A stretch of 64,000 nucleotides of DNA from Phallus indusiatus (lineage: Eukaryota; Basidiomycota; Agaricomycetes; Phallales; Phallaceae). The DNA lies in the NCBI GenBank assembly GCA_027605045.1, contig JAQFWX010000004.1, positions 2,242,683 to 2,306,682 of the forward strand, given 5' to 3'. Shown here one piece after another: positions 1-10,266 of the stretch. The notes beneath the pieces were generated by a model. That model did no database searches. It worked only from the letters and a program-made list of their open reading frames with translations, and had not been told where the DNA came from. The position numbers and the translations under genes are program-made. Numbering within the stretch: the stretch's first letter is position 1; every line of letters begins with the position of its first letter.

Positions 1-796
1 ACTTACTATAGTCCAATAGATATTCACGAAGAAAAACCTTAGTGGGCCGCGCGTACATACCTCCTTCCGAGTTGACCAGCCGATAATTCTTACCCAGCGC
101 GATCATTCAGCCAGCACCCACGGTTTTGCGTGCCAGTGAATGTATTGAAAAAATCTTCGTCAGTGACGACTCGCCGATAATCAATTTGGCCCTTTGAGTG
201 ATGTCTGAATCAGAATGTCGGATTTAGCCTAGGACCGTGACCGTCCAGTAGACCACGCATCTCTGTGGTTGAGGCGGACCGGTCATTGTGAATATGGATA
301 TAGGTAGAAATGGAGAAAAGGATATTCAATCAACCTGGTGCACCACTGGTGTTTGCCAATTTGCGTAAAAATGACAATAGAATCAGAATACTGATCGGGG
401 AAGTAGCAAGATAAACAATTCCGGTGCAGTCTTCTTCTTCAGGAATACCGTTTTGGAAGAAGAATGTGGATGTGTTAATGTGGCTGTGTGCGTCGGGAGC
501 TGTGTCACCCAGGGAATTTAGGTGAAAAGAGTAATGGCGATCATCCTGTGGCGCACTGAGGACATTAATAAATGTCCGATTCGCAAGATGCAAGGAGTCT
601 CAGCAAATTGTGCTCCATGGCAAATGACATGACTGCAGTTCCGGTGCGGGATCGCGGACACTTTACAAAGTTCTACTCCGAGGTTTTGAAATCTTGGCAT
701 CCAATCAGCGTTTCCAGTTTGACACGTGATTGTCTGAAGGCGCTGAAACCTGCTACGTTGGTTTGCGGACCTTAACTCTCTTCCCTTGCACCCATC
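1..796. other. left edge, no supported gene
   Basis: I cannot support a gene here. A minus-strand open frame at 330-593 (87 codons) ends in a hydrophobic stretch. Minus-strand sequence around 115-220 could be a terminal exon, since it has an acceptor-like ctgattcag and an open frame ending in RKTVGAG before a stop. Neither resembles a family I recognise. The right end of the interval is the promoter and 5' leader of the acyl-CoA dehydrogenase gene. Confidence 0.4.
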
Positions 797-2970
797 ATGG
801 CAAAGCAGTTGAAGGAATATACCTGGGACGAAGTTGCCAAAGTAAGTGGCTATGCTGTCTAAAATTAGTACAAGCTTTCATCATCGTCATTAGCATAACA
901 AACCCGATGATTTAGTACGTCATAGCCCGCCATCTTCAGTCGGGGATTGACACTTGCGTGTACAGTGGCTAGTAATAGATTCGAAGGTCTACGACATTTC
1001 CAGGTTCACAGCGCTTCATCCAGGAGGTACCCATGTTCTCACCGATCAGAAAGTCGCTGGTCAGGATGCGACGGATGCATTCTTCTCTTTGCACCGCCAG
1101 GAGGTTCTTCGACGTCCACAGTACTCCCGGCTGCAAATAGGTTCAATCAAGGGCGAATCTCCTCTAATCAGATACGATCCGGAAGAAGTGTCGCAAGTTC
1201 CTTATGCCGAACCTACTTGGCTGGCTCCAGGTTACTTCAGCCCCTATTATACTCAAAACCATAGGCAGTTTCAAAAGGCTATGCGTAAATTCTTTGTCGA
1301 AGTCGTTGCCCCCGATGCCCAAGCCTGTGAAGATAACGGAAAGAGATTATCTCAGGACGTCGTAGATAAATTGGGGTGCGTCATATTGATTAGGGCTTTC
1401 GTATTACCCTTCGTTTTAATTTTTTTTTTTTTTTGCAGTGCATTGAATATAATTGCCATGCGTTTCGGTCCAGGGAAGCATCTGAAAGGGCTGACATTAA
1501 TGGGTGGGATCGTTAAACCAGAAGAATTCGATTATTTCCACGAGGTAAATACGTATCTAATTGATTGTTTGCTATTGTATGTCTGACTTTTTTTCTGTTC
1601 CTTGGAACCAGTCCATCGTTCTGTCCGAACTCGGCCGACTTGGAACGCGGGGATATTACGATGGTTTTCTCGCAGGAGATGCCATTGGGCTACCACCGGT
1701 TTTGAATTTCGGATCTCCCGAGATCCAAAAAATGGTCGTTCCCGATGTTTTTCAAGGAAAGAAGTTTATTTGTTTAGCAATCACCGAAGCTTTTGCTGGT
1801 AGTGACGTCAGCGGACTTCAAACCTATGCTCGCAAAGATGGGGATGAATGGGTCATTAATGGAACTAAGAAGTATTTTTATTTTTAGCTATCGTTTCTTC
1901 ATTTTCTCACAGGTACCACTTTTTCTCAGATGGATCACTAATGGGATGTTCGCTGATTGGTTCACGACTGGTTGTCGAACAGAGGTAATGGTTTCTTCAC
2001 TGAAACCAACTTGCTTGTTATATTCAGCTTCTGGTAGACTGGTTTCACTGTTATCTTGATACCTCGGAAGGAAGGGGTTGAGACCCGACCCATAAAGACA
2101 GGATATTCATCAACAGCCGGTAAATTTTTTTTCTGTTCCGTCTTTAGAGCCAAAACGGTCAACATGGATCTAATTTTAGGCACGGCGTTTGTTACTTTTG
2201 ATAACGTTCGGGTTCCTTTGAGCTATACACTGGGCAAAGAAGGTCAAGGAATGAGTGTGATATTGTCTAATTTTAATCATGAGCGATGGATGATGTGCTG
2301 CGTGATGATAAGAACGCAACGATTGATTGTAGAAGAATGCCTTAAGTGAGTTTTTAATCGAATCTTCTCCCGGTAATCTCAAAGCCAAACGGTTTTTTAG
2401 ATGGTCACAACAGCGTATTGTATTTGGTAAACCATTGAACGCTCAGGCCGTTATTCGGCATAGATTAGCGAATATGATTTCGCGCGTCGAAGCAGTACAG
2501 AATTGGCTGGAGAGCATTACTTACCAGATGAATCATGTAAGTCCTCATTATACTATGCCACAGCCTTGGTCAGGTCATTTTAATAGTTTGTCTAGATGGT
2601 AATTGATTTGAACAAATGTACGAAACATTGGTAATGACGACTATTATTTTTCAGTCATACAAGGAACAATCAGACAAGCTTGCGGGTCCAATTGGGTTTT
2701 TGAAGCAATATGCTACTAGCACTGGGAGAGCGACCGCCGCAGATGCGACTCTGATTTTTGGGGGAAGGGCAATTACCACGACTGGCATGGGTAAATTGAT
2801 TGAGAATGTACGTTGTTGAAATGAATTAAAAACTCATTCATCTGAAATTTGTTGATAGTACCACCGCGGATCACCTTTTGATGCTATTCTTGGTGGTGCA
2901 GAGGATGTTTTGGGAGACCTGGGGGTTCGTCAGGCGATAAAGAAGATGCCAGAGAATACCCGTCTTTGAA
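797..2970 (+). CDS. cytochrome b5 / acyl-CoA dehydrogenase fusion
   Basis: A flavoprotein of the acyl-CoA dehydrogenase family with an N-terminal cytochrome b5-like haem domain, a fusion common in fungi. The likely role is oxidation of an acyl-CoA or related thioester; the substrate cannot be read from sequence. The start (MAKQLKEYTWDEVAK) is the first ATG opening the b5 fold. Residues 1 to about 90 carry the haem-ligand motif HPGG. The dehydrogenase part follows, with AITEAFAGSDVSG, YSSTAGTAFVTFDNVRVP and IFGGRAITTTGMGKLIE, and ends with GGAEDVLGDLG. I read about 12 exons: 797-841, 894-914, 966-1375, 1439-1544, 1612-1871, 1930-1984, 2038-2119, 2180-2345, 2401-2536, a 3-nt exon 2596-2598, 2655-2807 and 2859-2970. 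Introns are 50-70 nt. All conserved blocks are present, so it looks functional. Confidence 0.92.
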
Positions 2971-3382
2971 TGTCGGACAACTCAGAAACGCGGTCTGTCA
3001 CGTGATGTCACGTTGACTTGAAGTTGGCCAGTATGGATGTCGTAGCATCTATTTAATACATCTGACTTGTTGTATTTGATATTTTTTGGGGGCTCAAGAG
3101 TTGTTTGGGATATACGTTCGTGTTATGAATAAATCTTCATGTTGGACCTAACCAGTGATTAGTGACATGACAGTGGACCTGGGTTACATAATGATAATCC
3201 ACATAGTATTTTTGTCCTTTCAGTTTCTTTCCTTCCTCCGTTTTGTCCACCCATCACCGCGCTCAAGTCCAATAATCCGCATCGCCCCTCCTAGCACACC
3301 CTTGAGTTATTATAAATGTTCCCTTTTGAATCGTATAACACAACAGTGAAAATCCTCCCATATCTTTGACTTTGACATCGAC

Positions 3383-4961
3383 ATGTCGATGCATAACGCT
3401 GCTTCGCAAAACATCAACATCGACATGAAAATATCTTCACCATCGTCTTCACACTTCTCATCCACTATCACACAGGCCCAAGAGGAACCTTTGGAGCGTA
3501 CACTGCATCCCCAGAGTCTTGTTCCTAAGTATATACACGATCCTGATCTTTTGACCTTCGTTTCTAAACGTATCAGCGGAGAGTTCGAAAAATGGGTTGC
3601 GCAAGTGTTTACAACTCACATCAGGGTTGGTGGAACATTACCTAGTAACGCGTCAATGGAGGAACGTGCCCTTGCTAGCAGACTTCCGCCGCTGGAGCAG
3701 TTTATTATACGGTTGGTTAACGCATCGAACGCGACTGCAGCCACACTTTTGGCTACGCTCGTTTATCTGGAAAGACTTTGTGCAGTTCTTCCTCGCAAGC
3801 ACTGTAAAGGTGACTACATTCGTCAATGATGTTAGTCTATCTACTGACACGCACCTCTCGTTTTGTCCAGGTACCCTAACCTCTAGGCACCGCGTTTTTA
3901 TTGCCACATTTATTATCGCTTACAAATATTTGAACGATTGCGGCCCCAGCAACGAATTCTGGGCTGGTTTCGTCCCTGGCACGTTTTCCGTTTCAGAAGT
4001 CACCAAGATGGAATGTGAATTATTGAAGTTGTTGAGTTTCCGCTTGCATTTCACAGAGCAAGAGGCCTGCAAACATTTAAATCGTTTCTTGACGGTAGCT
4101 CAACAGTCCACGACTGTTGACAACAACGTTCCGGCTCAGACTACGACTCCCCAAAGGACGGAAGGAGACACAGTATTGCTGTCCTCGTCTTCTGCTAGCG
4201 AACTCTCGCATATCCCTTTGACGCGAGCTGTTACGAACGAGTCTATGCTGTCGGTACACCAGTCAATACAGCACAGGTTTTCACTGTTACCAAATCTTTC
4301 GACCGGTGTAAGAAACAGTTTGAGGAATCTTCCACAGCAGAAGCGGAGAATATTCTATTTGTCGACATCGGAAGCCTCATTAACTAGTGGTTCTAACAGT
4401 TCTCGCGAATTACTTCAGGAGGAGCCTCGGACCGTTTTGGAGAATTCCCGCAGTTTTTCGGGTTTCGGTATGAACAAAGTGAATTCGGATTTAACGCTGG
4501 TGTCCTCTTCACAATCCCTTGGAACGTCAACTCGTATTTCAAAGGCTGCACACTCTAGTAGTAATACGACGCTGGTCGATGCGTCAACCACCACCTCTGG
4601 AAACCACATCTGGAATTCATTTAGCTCCAAAGTTCCTCGCTTGTCTAGCTCTCGATCTTTGTACCTTTCCGACTGCAGTTCCTTGTCGGGATTCAACAAT
4701 TCTATTCATCTCGAGGGAAATAGCACTCCGGCTAGGCCTTCAGCCGTCAGAAACTCGTTGGATGTCTTCCGTAAATTGTGGAATCGTCACGGAGTCGACT
4801 CTCCTGGGAGTACTACTACCATTAGCAAACCTCCAATGTCACAAGAATATGGTTCATTTCACCAAGAAATCCCTTACCATATTAGTAGACCTCCTTTGAG
4901 GGAATACCTGCGATCCCTAACTAATCCGGATCCAGTATATGAATCTATGGCCGTTTGCTGA
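3383..4961 (+). CDS. Pho80/Pcl-type cyclin
   Basis: A cyclin of the Pcl/Pho80 class, expected to partner a Pho85/CDK5-type kinase in nutrient or cell-cycle control. There are two exons, 3383-3809 and 3871-4961, joined by a 61-nt intron (donor aag/gtgact, acceptor ttgtccag). The cyclin box spans roughly residues 90-240. It includes AATLLATLVYLERL and, after the splice, HRVFIATFIIAYKYLND, SNEFWAGF and TKMECELLKLLSFRLHFT, the usual helices of this family. The C-terminal half (about 270 residues) is a Ser/Thr-rich tail without a recognised domain, probably a phosphoregulated region. ATG 3383 gives a Ser-rich leader; an in-frame ATG follows two codons later. The partner kinase and pathway are inferred from the family. 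Confidence 0.85.
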
Positions 4962-5652
4962 ACGTCGGTAGCGTCGTCGGCTCGGATCTCTGTTAATGAA
5001 ACCACGCCAATTTCTCCTTATCAGATGGCCCTTTCTCCGATGATCACATACTCTTTCGTTCCAGTGTCGTTATATCTTGTCCTTCTTCGACATAATAGTC
5101 GTTTTTGTGGCAATTTCACAACACATTCATTCGTTCACATTTTTTTGTTTTTTTTTCTATCATTTTAACACTTGAACACTTTACTGCGCATTGATAATTT
5201 TGTGGATTTTATTCTCACATTTTATTGTACATACATTCTGTAGTAGTACTAGGCCTGGCGGTCCTAGGAACCGCATATACACAAACAGAGGTCATTTCGA
5301 CATATCGATTCCCACCGCCGAAATTATTTAACATGTTTAAACTAATAAATAAAATATATCTGAATTTTATTGATTGCACCAGTTAGACCCCAGCTTTGCA
5401 GATTGAGATTGAAGGATTTCTATGTTACATAAGACTTGAGTGAAAGTTGCCATCAATATAATGAACATTGACTACACGCGCATATTTGACTTAGTTTTCT
5501 CGAAAAACAAGTTTAATGTTCACCTTACGTGTAGCTAAGGGACCTCGCAGCTGGGTGGTCTTTGAAGTTCGCTCCTGGGAAATATACATAAACATTTGCA
5601 TTTGTTTCGAAAACCTCGTTCCGGTTATTAAATTCACAATATTGTGAATTCC
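4962..5652. other. 3' region between cyclin and SDR genes
   Basis: AT-rich sequence between two convergent genes. It holds the presumed 3' UTRs of both, with AATAAA-like sequence near 5345-5355. I see no coding potential, repeat or RNA gene. Confidence 0.5.
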
Positions 5653-6775
5653 TCAATACGTTCCTGAGTACAGACCGAGTCGTCCACCGTCCGTAACCGA
5701 GACGTTTCCGTTAACATATGCGCCCGCTTTCGTCGTTAGGTAGAGAATGAGGCTGGCCTGAAACTAATTTTAGGCATAGCAATATCTAAAGTCTGAACTT
5801 ATCACTTACAATGTCTTCCGGCGCACCAGGTCTTTCAGCTGGGACAAAGCTCTTTACGTAGAGCTCTTTTCTCATTATATCCATACCGTGAGACATTTCT
5901 GCAAAAAAAAATTCAATGACCAGAATAAATGAAACAGGTTAACTGACCACTGACCACTAGGATAGAGACCAGGAACAATTACATTACTCCTTATGCTATA
6001 ATTGAAAAACACATTGGCCATATACTTCCCTAGGTGTATCGCTGCCGCTTTACTTGCCATATACGCAAATCCAGTCTCCCGAGAATCTCTTACATATCCA
6101 GAAATGGAAGAAACGGTAATAACCTGACTCGTCACACCTGGTATACCGCGCTCGTTTCCTTTCGACAACAACTCCAAGAGAACCGCGGTGGTGAAGTACG
6201 GAGCACAAGTGTTAATGTCAAATGTTCTTAGAACTTCGGAGGGAGAAATGTTCAAAAGCCTCTCTTGAAATTCTTTGATGCTGGTTTCTGGAGTTAATGG
6301 CTGGTAAAGTGGTCCAAGAATTCCGGCATTGTTGATGAGAACGGTGATGTATCCTACATAGTTTTGGCCATGCTGAGGAGAAAATCGCGAGAGGTGACAT
6401 CGCCGACAATGGGAATTATATTACCGTATTTCTAAGATCGTATGTGTCAGTCTATTGCGTTTGTACGGGGCGCGTTGGGGTACTCTTACCGCGTTTTCTT
6501 GGGCCGCTTTTTCGAGAACTTCTTTCCTGTATACAGAAGTTTTCAGTTTATCCAATCACCAGATTCAGAAACGGCCACCTTCTCCCAACAATGTATACCT
6601 TTGCACCGTTATTCTCCAGAGCTGTAGCGAACATCAAACCAATCCCGGTTCCGCCCCCAGTGATCACAGCTACCACGCCTATAATTTATATATCGAGAGA
6701 AATCAGAATGTAACGAATATATACCGTAAGCAGACCTTTGGAAGAAAATAGATTCAACGGATCAAGCTGGGACAT
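5653..6775 (-). CDS. short-chain dehydrogenase/reductase, apparently frameshifted
   Basis: A classical SDR with a Rossmann fold, NAD(P)-dependent and resembling fungal 3-oxoacyl reductase/RhlG-like enzymes. It begins MSQLDPLNLFSSKGLLT, then after a 40-50 nt intron the cofactor motif VITGGGTGIG. Next come VYIVGRR, PIVGDVTSRD, the NNAG motif, VSSISGY, the catalytic YMASK (YxxxK), IVPGLYPS, and the C-terminal SVTDGGRLGLYSGTY. I count about six exons. Between GDVTSRDFLLS and GYITVLINNAG (minus strand, about 6350-6390) the frame breaks. The first frame meets TAG, while the second is open only from about the same point, and this segment is 4-5 residues shorter than usual. No good splice pair repairs it. 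It is therefore either a recent pseudogene, an allele with a small deletion, or a sequencing error. Confidence 0.7.
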
Positions 6776-6794
6776 GATGTTTTCGAACAATTAT

Positions 6795-7205
6795 TCAAGG
6801 GGAACAAAGATTTGCGAAGATGTGAGCATACATATACCCTGTGAGATTTCTCATGACAAGGTTCGGGCATAGATACCCGCGTACATGCGTTACAGTCCAT
6901 ACGGCATACTCGTCAGAGGCTCTTAGTATTCCACGTTTCATAACGTAAATCACCTTTATTAAAGTGGCGTGTCTTGTTTGAGATTTTTGTTCTTCATCAA
7001 TTCTATTAAAGGCTACTGGCCGCTCGCCAGTGGGTCCTGCTAGGTGGTTAATCCAAGTTGGCCAAGCAACAGGGACTAAATTGAGGATGATGGGTTCAAA
7101 GCCTGGGTGAGATAATCTAAACGTAAATTCTAGATGTGGATTTTGGTTCCCTGTTAAGTATCGAGTGAAAGTTTTGGCGGAAGGGAGGGACCGAAATGTT
7201 TCCAT
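6795..7205 (-). CDS. hypothetical protein, 136 codons
   Basis: An intact single-exon frame upstream of, and on the same strand as, the SDR gene, starting METFRSLPSAKTFTRYL and ending FANLCSP. Its composition looks like a soluble globular protein, with segments such as HPGFEPIILNLVPVAWPTW. No domain, signal peptide or membrane segment is recognised. It could be a real small gene, an exon of a larger one, or chance. Nothing nearby argues for a function. Confidence 0.3.
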   Translation of the reverse strand: METFRSLPSAKTFTRYLTGNQNPHLEFTFRLSHPGFEPIILNLVPVAWPTWINHLAGPTGERPVAFNRIDEEQKSQTRHATLIKVIYVMKRGILRASDEYAVWTVTHVRGYLCPNLVMRNLTGYMYAHIFANLCSP

Positions 7206-7416
7206 GCTTGAGCCTCAAACTGAGGTGGCAGGTTCTGTGCGAATCAAACAATCGCAAATAGAAACCGAATTTAGACTCTATGACATCATACCGTGAAATA
7301 TCTAAGATTTATAATTGACCGATCCGTTGATCATCGTAAATCTTAATCGCGGTTTCTCATGCAAAAAGTCCCGTGAATTCGTGTCCCGTGCTTCACACTT
7401 GTATAGCAGATAGAGT

Positions 7417-8710
7417 TCATTCAATTGCAGCCACTATAGCTTTTTTTACACCCCAATCCGTATCACCTTCCTGAAACGAGCTTTCAAAGACACCCGAAGC
7501 TTTCAAGCCCCAGGATATGGCATAGTGGTCCAAGACAAGATCGAGTTCTTCAACTTCATCCAAAAACTCCAGCTTGGAAAGCCTTCATTGAATAAATGTT
7601 CATCAGACCCACAGTTTCCTTTTACCAAATAACAAGAATACATACCGATGACGCTCTTCATCATCAATACATTCATACCGCAAAGTCTTTAGAGAACGCG
7701 CTTGACCACGCACGAATCCGGTCTGCAAAAATCTTGATACTTGATCATTTAAGGTGGCATAGGCATCGATTCCAGGTAATGTCAAATGCCGGGCCTAAAT
7801 TAGTGTCAACGAAACTGAGAAAGGAGAAAATTTGTCACAGATTCTGGTTATACTCGCCTTCAAATTTGCCTTCATGACTCTCCCAAAATCGTCGTTTAAA
7901 CCATACATCTCATACACGATCGCACCGATGCATGAAAACGTTTCAGTACAATGTTTCAATAATGCGTCCGACTGAGTCTTTGTCATATACACAAGAACAC
8001 ATTCGGAAATGACAAGCGTGGGGAGTGATGGGTCGAGAAGTGTAATAACTTGCGAGAAGTCTGTGATATTGCGAAGATCTACTCCTTGCAAGATGTATTT
8101 GTCAGAGGTTAATGAATTAGCTGGAAGACAAAAACCATTAGCTTTGATTGCCTTTTCAGATTAGAAGGAAAGAAGGAAAAACCATACCGGATTCGGCGAA
8201 TTCGCCCAATGGTGTATGAAGCATTGGATACCGTTTGATCACCGCAATTTTCTTACGAACCATTTCCGGAAAATCTACTTCAAGATACCTAGAGCAATTG
8301 GAAACCGCATTTCTATTCAAACGTAAGAGCCCATTCTAAAGGAGCTTTTTTTTAAGACTGGCTTGTGAAAAACAAAAAGTTCTGGGTCCGAAACCTACAA
8401 CGAGTCTCCAGAATCGCGTATCACTGCCCGCTCCGAGACTCACAATCTGAAACGAATTTCGTCCTTCTGGCAGTGTGTTCACAATTCTCGCCCAATCGAC
8501 TATAAGATCATCAATAATTTTAGACCTGATATAAGTACCCCAGTTTATAAGTGGAGGCCGGGGCGGAATAAATTGAGATTGGGAAATAAACAAGTTGATA
8601 TATGGATCGTGAAGATAGCGTTTGTTGACTGCTGAAAGACGCGCTATGGCAGCATCCGAGTCAGTTTCGCGTATTGCTGCATCTGGGTCACGATCTGAAC
8701 GATTTCGCAT
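7417..8710 (-). CDS. PPM1: leucine carboxyl methyltransferase (PP2A, Ppm1/LCMT1 type)
   Basis: An S-adenosylmethionine-dependent enzyme that methylates the C-terminal leucine of the protein phosphatase 2A catalytic subunit and so steers holoenzyme assembly. The sequence begins MRNRSDRDPDAAIRETDSDA. It then shows the family start ARLSAVNKRYLHDPYI, RPPLINWGTYIRSK, the SAM-binding loop SLGAGSDTRFWRL, YLEVDFPEMVRKK, ILQGVDLR, the LVISECVLVYM block and YEMYGLNDDFG. It ends with LDHYAISWGLKASG and stops at 7417. The first intron is 8336-8398, joined in frame to NGLLRLNRN. Intron 7795-7857 appears to be GC-AG (donor AAG/gcgagt), since no GT donor keeps frame. All family blocks are present. It is divergent from Tim22, with a very short shared promoter. 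Confidence 0.9.
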
Positions 8711-8774
8711 GTTAGAAGGGACAACTTGAAAGGGCTGGCATAACGGCGTGACACTGAATTTACGTAAGTAGGTT
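8711..8774. promoter_or_regulatory. 64-bp divergent promoter, PPM1/TIM22
   Basis: Only 64 bp separate the start codons of the methyltransferase gene (minus) and Tim22 (plus), so the two must share promoter and leader sequence or overlap in their 5' UTRs. A perfect palindrome, ttacgtaa, lies at 8760-8767, 7 bp before the Tim22 ATG. It matches the core recognised by several fungal bZIP factors. Whether it works as an operator is inference. Confidence 0.5.
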
Positions 8775-9563
8775 ATGCCCTTCCAATTTTCGGCACCTTT
8801 TATACGACCTGACCAAGAGGCTCTTCCTCCAGGTATGTATCTTATCTGACTTGTACGTTAAAGATATTTTCTGAACAGAGGATATCTCTTAGGATGGACC
8901 GAGCAAGATAGGATTGCTGTTCTACAACAACAAAAATGGGCCAACATGGGTGCGGAAGCCCTCCACTCATGTCCTTCCAAAGCACTAATGGCAGGCGGAA
9001 TGGGTAGAAAAAATGACAAATAAAACTTTTACAATGGATACTGATAAATTCCTTTCAGGTTTTGGTTTAGGCGCGTTTATATCCCTCATGTCCTCAAGTT
9101 TTGCATACGAAGACCCGCTATTACGATCTCAAGTCGGAGCTGGCAGTCGGACGAATAGTCAAAAAGCGGTGGAAGTGTTTAAAGATATGGGTAAAGGCAT
9201 GTATCGTAGCGGTCGTGGATTTGCCAAAGTTGCGGCCTTATTCTCTGGTATTGAATGTGTTATTGAATCGGTACGATTAAAAAAGTCTTTTTCATTATTG
9301 GATCTTATTTATCTGATTACTGTTTGTATTTATAGTATCGGGCTAAAAACGATATGATCAATGGAACCAGCGCAGGCTTCGTTGCAGGAAGTATTTTAGC
9401 ATACTCACAAGGACCCCGTGCCGCCCTTGGGGGAGGAGTTGCGTTCGGGTTATTTTCTTTCGCTATCGAGCTTTTCCTTCGGAGGGAACCAAAAGAGTAT
9501 GTTCTTTTCTTATCTAGAAGAAAAACTTCATTCTGATGATAAATGTATAACAGTGATGAATAG
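8775..9563 (+). CDS. TIM22: mitochondrial inner-membrane translocase Tim22
   Basis: The channel subunit of the TIM22 complex, which inserts multispanning carrier proteins into the mitochondrial inner membrane. There are five exons: 8775-8832, 8893-9003, 9059-9270, 9336-9496 and 9554-9563. The spliced product is about 184 residues, the usual size. It opens MPFQFSAPFIRPDQEALPPG, then carries the Tim17/22/23 fold: CPSKALMAGGMGFGLGAF (first membrane helix), GRGFAKVAALFSGIECVIES, and NDMINGTSAGFVAGSILA with glycine-rich membrane helices. It ends KDDE. The last exon is only 10 nt, four codons including stop once joined. Splice signals are standard. Confidence 0.92.
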
Positions 9564-10266
9564 AGCGTGGTTTTTTTTGTAGACTACTATTTCGTAACTT
9601 ATATCATAATTCGACGATAGAGATCGAATTTCCTTAATTTCAAAACTTCTCATCTTACCTCAACTATCCGCTTCTTTTTATCAGCCAAGAAACCTTATTT
9701 ATTTCAGACCATCCCTTATGGGTAATCGACGAAGCCGAAAAAACACGCTAAGGCGAGTCAATGTCAATTGGACGTAAGTACGTTTCTATGTGAAAATTTT
9801 CTTTGGCATCTGTCGTTGAGTAAACTGAGATCTATCTTCAACGACTGATAACCAAAAGATGGTTCCTCCATCAAGGCTTGCCTGCCACATGAACTTAATC
9901 AAGCACATGTTTTTATACATTCTTTACCAGCATTAGGATGGCTCGCATCATACCTTCTCAACGCCTACGTCGTCTCGTCAGAGGTGGTACATACAGATAC
10001 GTAGTATTTCGCGCATCTGAGCATTGATGACAAATTTGAACGTCATCTAAGTACGTCAATTAAATGAACTAGCGAACCAGTGAACGCTTAGCGCGAAAAA
10101 TGGATTCAAAAATAGACTTGTGTATTGATGGGTCAGTTGGCATATATGTACGTATGTTTGAGAGTTACACTTTTATAGATGATAATGGGTTACACATGAT
10201 CAAGAAAAACAGGTAACAATAGCCGATACCGGGTGCGATATCACGTCTGTTGAGTTTAATTTTGTT
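9564..10266. other. intergenic, Tim22 to SH3 gene
   Basis: About 700 bp between two convergent genes. One short exon-like piece exists on the plus strand at about 9709-9774 (acceptor tttatttcag, donor gtaagtacg), but it is basic and unconnected to any gene I can build. Nothing else is recognised. Confidence 0.4.
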
